Assembly (NCBI GenBank): GCA_028274925.1
Contig: JAQCNR010000383.1
Location: 1-7,155, forward strand
DNA length: 7,155 nt
Direction of reading: 5' to 3'
From: Halovenus sp.
GTDB taxonomy: Archaea > Halobacteriota > Halobacteria > Halobacteriales > Haloarculaceae
Shown: one piece after another, positions 5,493 through 7,155 of the stretch
Layout of the letters: every line of letters starts with the position of its first letter
How positions within the stretch are numbered: position 1 is the stretch's first letter
Notes under the pieces: generated by a model
What the model was told of the DNA's origin: nothing
Database searches by the model: none
Seen by the model: the letters and a program-made list of their open reading frames with translations, nothing else
Made by a program: the position numbers and the translations under genes

Positions 5493-7155
5493 ATGAGGGA
5501 GCCACCAGACGACCGCTGTGGGCACGCTCCGTCGATAGAGACTACCGACGGAGACGAGAGCCGAGTCTCACCACAGAGCTGTTGCTATCGACCGACTTGG
5601 AGGGACTCTGACCGGTGTCTCTGGCACTCCACACTTGTTACAGCCGATCAAGTCGACGACTTTTATACATACCGCGAGACCGCAGCGAACCGAGCGTTGA
5701 ACGTCGGCGAGACGACGACAGCAGCGGTCGGTAAGCGACCAGCGGAGGTACTCGACAGCGCGACACTGGAGGAGTGGTCACTGCCGACAGACATCGAGCT
5801 GTCTCGGTGTTCACTTCGCCACGCAACGTTCGATGAGGCGGCCCTCGACTACATCGACATGTCGGGAGCGGTACTGACAGACATCAATTTGTCAGGTACG
5901 TCGCTTTCCGGTGCTGACCTCCGGGACGCGAACCTCTGTGGAGCATCACTGACCGAGACCAACCTCCAGGACGCGGACCTCCGTCGGGCTGTCCTCGACG
6001 ATGCCGACGCCGGTTCGGCTATCTTCGTCGATGCGACGCTGACGGGGGCGTCGCTCTCGGCCGCCGACCTTCCGGCGGCCACATTTGTTCGCGCGGAACT
6101 CGTCGATACGACACTGGCCGGAGGAATCCTCTCCGGTGCGCGGCTCGATGGCGCAACCGTCCGCGGGTCGTCCTGTGTCGACATCGACGGCGAAGACGCA
6201 TCGTTCACAGACGCGATACTCGACGAAACCGACTTCACCGGCGCAACCCTCGATGGCTCGGACTTTGAGGGTGCACTCATCGAAGATGTGCGGTTCGAGG
6301 ATGTATCACTAATCGGGGCGTCACTCCGTGGGACGGATTTGACTACGACGTCGCTGTCGGATGTCGACCTCTCACGCGCATCCCTGGACGGGGTCGACCT
6401 GCGCGATGTCGATCTCACCGGCGAGCACCTCCCCGGGGCGACATTACTCGGGGCCACGGCGAGCGGTGCCGACCTCGCCGACGCGACGGTGACCGGCGCC
6501 GACTTCTCACGGGCGACGCTCCGCTGTGTCTCGCTCGCCGGCGCTACCGTCGAGAACGCGACCTTCGCAAGCGCGAACCTGGTCGGGGCGACGCTCGAAT
6601 CGTGTTCCGGTGCCGAGACGTGTTTCCGCGAGGCGATGCTGTCGGACACAACGCTTGTCGAGAGTGTCCTCCCAGATGCGACGTTCGACCGGGCGATACT
6701 CAACGATACGGACGCCAGCAACGCCACTCTCCGATCGGGGAGTTTCGTGGCTGCTTCGTTACAGCACGTGGACTTCTCGCAGGCGACCCTTACGGCCACG
6801 GACATGACCCAAGCGTGTCTGGACGGTGCCACACTAGTCGGTGCGGAGATACGCAGTGCCGACCTGTCTGATGCCGACGTTCGGGCCGCGACGCTATCCG
6901 GGGCGACGCTGGACGACTGTACGCTCCACGGCACCCGGCTCGACGAGAGTGACTGTTCGGAGGTGTCTCTGGACGGGGCAGACATGCAATCGGTCTCACT
7001 CAGAGCGACACAGCTGCCCGATGGGAGCCTCCGAGAGACGACGCTCACTGACAGCACGCTCGTCGAAACAGAGCTTCATCGGGCCGACTTCGCTGAGGCT
7101 GTCATCGACGACGGGACTGTCAGCGGCGTCGACGCGACGGAAGCGACGATGCGGG
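5493..7155 (+). CDS. Large pentapeptide-repeat protein with N-terminal Cys/His head, 3'-truncated
   Basis: An uninterrupted frame runs from the ATG at 5493 to the window end, at least 554 residues with no stop, so the gene continues beyond. Residues 1-50 hold Cys9, His11, Cys30, Cys31, Cys42 and His45 in a compact CYRPTW...RCLWHS context that looks like a small metal-binding or redox head. Residues ~50-95 are a non-repeat linker (ADQVDDFYTYRETAANRAL, then RPAEVLDSATLEEWSL). From about residue 101 the protein is a continuous series of A(D/N/T/S)LxG-type pentapeptides, for example SGADLRDANLCGASL and TGADFSRATL. With about 450 residues of repeat and 20 per turn, this would make a right-handed quadrilateral beta-helix of roughly 22 coils. 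Proteins of this fold include DNA-mimicking gyrase protectors, but many have no known role. No signal peptide or membrane segment is visible. Adjacency to eCIS-core genes raises the possibility of cargo or a protective partner, which is inference. Confidence 0.9.
   Translation, partial: MREPPDDRCGHAPSIETTDGDESRVSPQSCCYRPTWRDSDRCLWHSTLVTADQVDDFYTYRETAANRALNVGETTTAAVGKRPAEVLDSATLEEWSLPTDIELSRCSLRHATFDEAALDYIDMSGAVLTDINLSGTSLSGADLRDANLCGASLTETNLQDADLRRAVLDDADAGSAIFVDATLTGASLSAADLPAATFVRAELVDTTLAGGILSGARLDGATVRGSSCVDIDGEDASFTDAILDETDFTGATLDGSDFEGALIEDVRFEDVSLIGASLRGTDLTTTSLSDVDLSRASLDGVDLRDVDLTGEHLPGATLLGATASGADLADATVTGADFSRATLRCVSLAGATVENATFASANLVGATLESCSGAETCFREAMLSDTTLVESVLPDATFDRAILNDTDASNATLRSGSFVAASLQHVDFSQATLTATDMTQACLDGATLVGAEIRSADLSDADVRAATLSGATLDDCTLHGTRLDESDCSEVSLDGADMQSVSLRATQLPDGSLRETTLTDSTLVETELHRADFAEAVIDDGTVSGVDATEATMR
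5793..7155 (+). repeat. Degenerate 15-base coding repeats (pentapeptide array)
   Basis: Within the pentapeptide gene, units of about 15 bases recur, typically GG(G/T)GC(G/C) followed by (A/G)(C/A)(G/C)CTC, encoding GAxL-type pentapeptides. The copies are strongly diverged at the DNA level, so the periodicity is kept by protein selection and not by recent duplication. The array is still running at the window edge. Confidence 0.8.

Noticed and set aside
5849..7057. 402-codon minus-strand open frame opposite the pentapeptide gene
   Set aside because: It is a Ser/Arg/Ala/Val-rich mirror of the 15-base repeats. The plus-strand frame gives a textbook pentapeptide protein and is longer.
1..7155. 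CRISPR arrays, tRNA or rRNA genes
   Set aside because: No evenly spaced identical repeats, tRNA cloverleaf signature or conserved rRNA segment was seen. The only periodic structure is the coding pentapeptide array.

Overview
The window looks like part of a haloarchaeal genome. The evidence is GC-rich coding sequence with many GAC and TCG codons, acidic proteins, isolated AT-rich TATA-like boxes without bacterial -35/-10 pairs, and short or absent 5' leaders. I cannot name the species. The content points to the edge of an extracellular contractile injection system (eCIS; a phage-tail-like, headless injection particle) together with its likely cargo genes.

Layout. (1) Positions 3-1373 (+): the 3' part of a long, low-complexity, probably disordered Ser/Thr/Pro/Gln-rich protein that ends in a short charged helix. 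It overlaps by four bases (ATGA) with (2) 1370-2008 (+), a clear CIS tube-associated LysM protein (Afp7-like). (3) 2009-2533: a gap of 525 bases with no convincing intact gene, holding what looks like a decayed transposase C-terminus on the minus strand. (4) 2534-4621 (-): a 695-residue protein with an intact DUF4157/eCIS-core domain (HELAH), a Pro/Ser-rich linker, a charged coiled coil and a C-terminal domain with a papain-like Cys...His pattern. This is a strong candidate for an injected effector, and its last half is visibly AT-richer than its first half. (5) 4784-5371 (-): a 195-residue protein carrying a degenerate eCIS-core domain in which the HExxH motif is lost. (6) 5372-5492: a compact divergent promoter region. 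(7) 5493 to the window end (+): a large pentapeptide-repeat protein (at least 554 residues, still open) with a small Cys/His-rich head.

How the parts may work together (inference). Genes 1 and 2 would belong to the structural operon and contribute to the tube/baseplate junction. Genes 4 and 5 would be cargo, or cargo plus a catalytically dead loading or accessory partner that uses the same eCIS-core fold. The pentapeptide protein could be another cargo, a protective partner or simply a neighbour. The usual spike, PAAR-tip, gp25, baseplate, ATPase and sheath genes are not in the window. The structural operon appears to stop or be interrupted right after the LysM gene.
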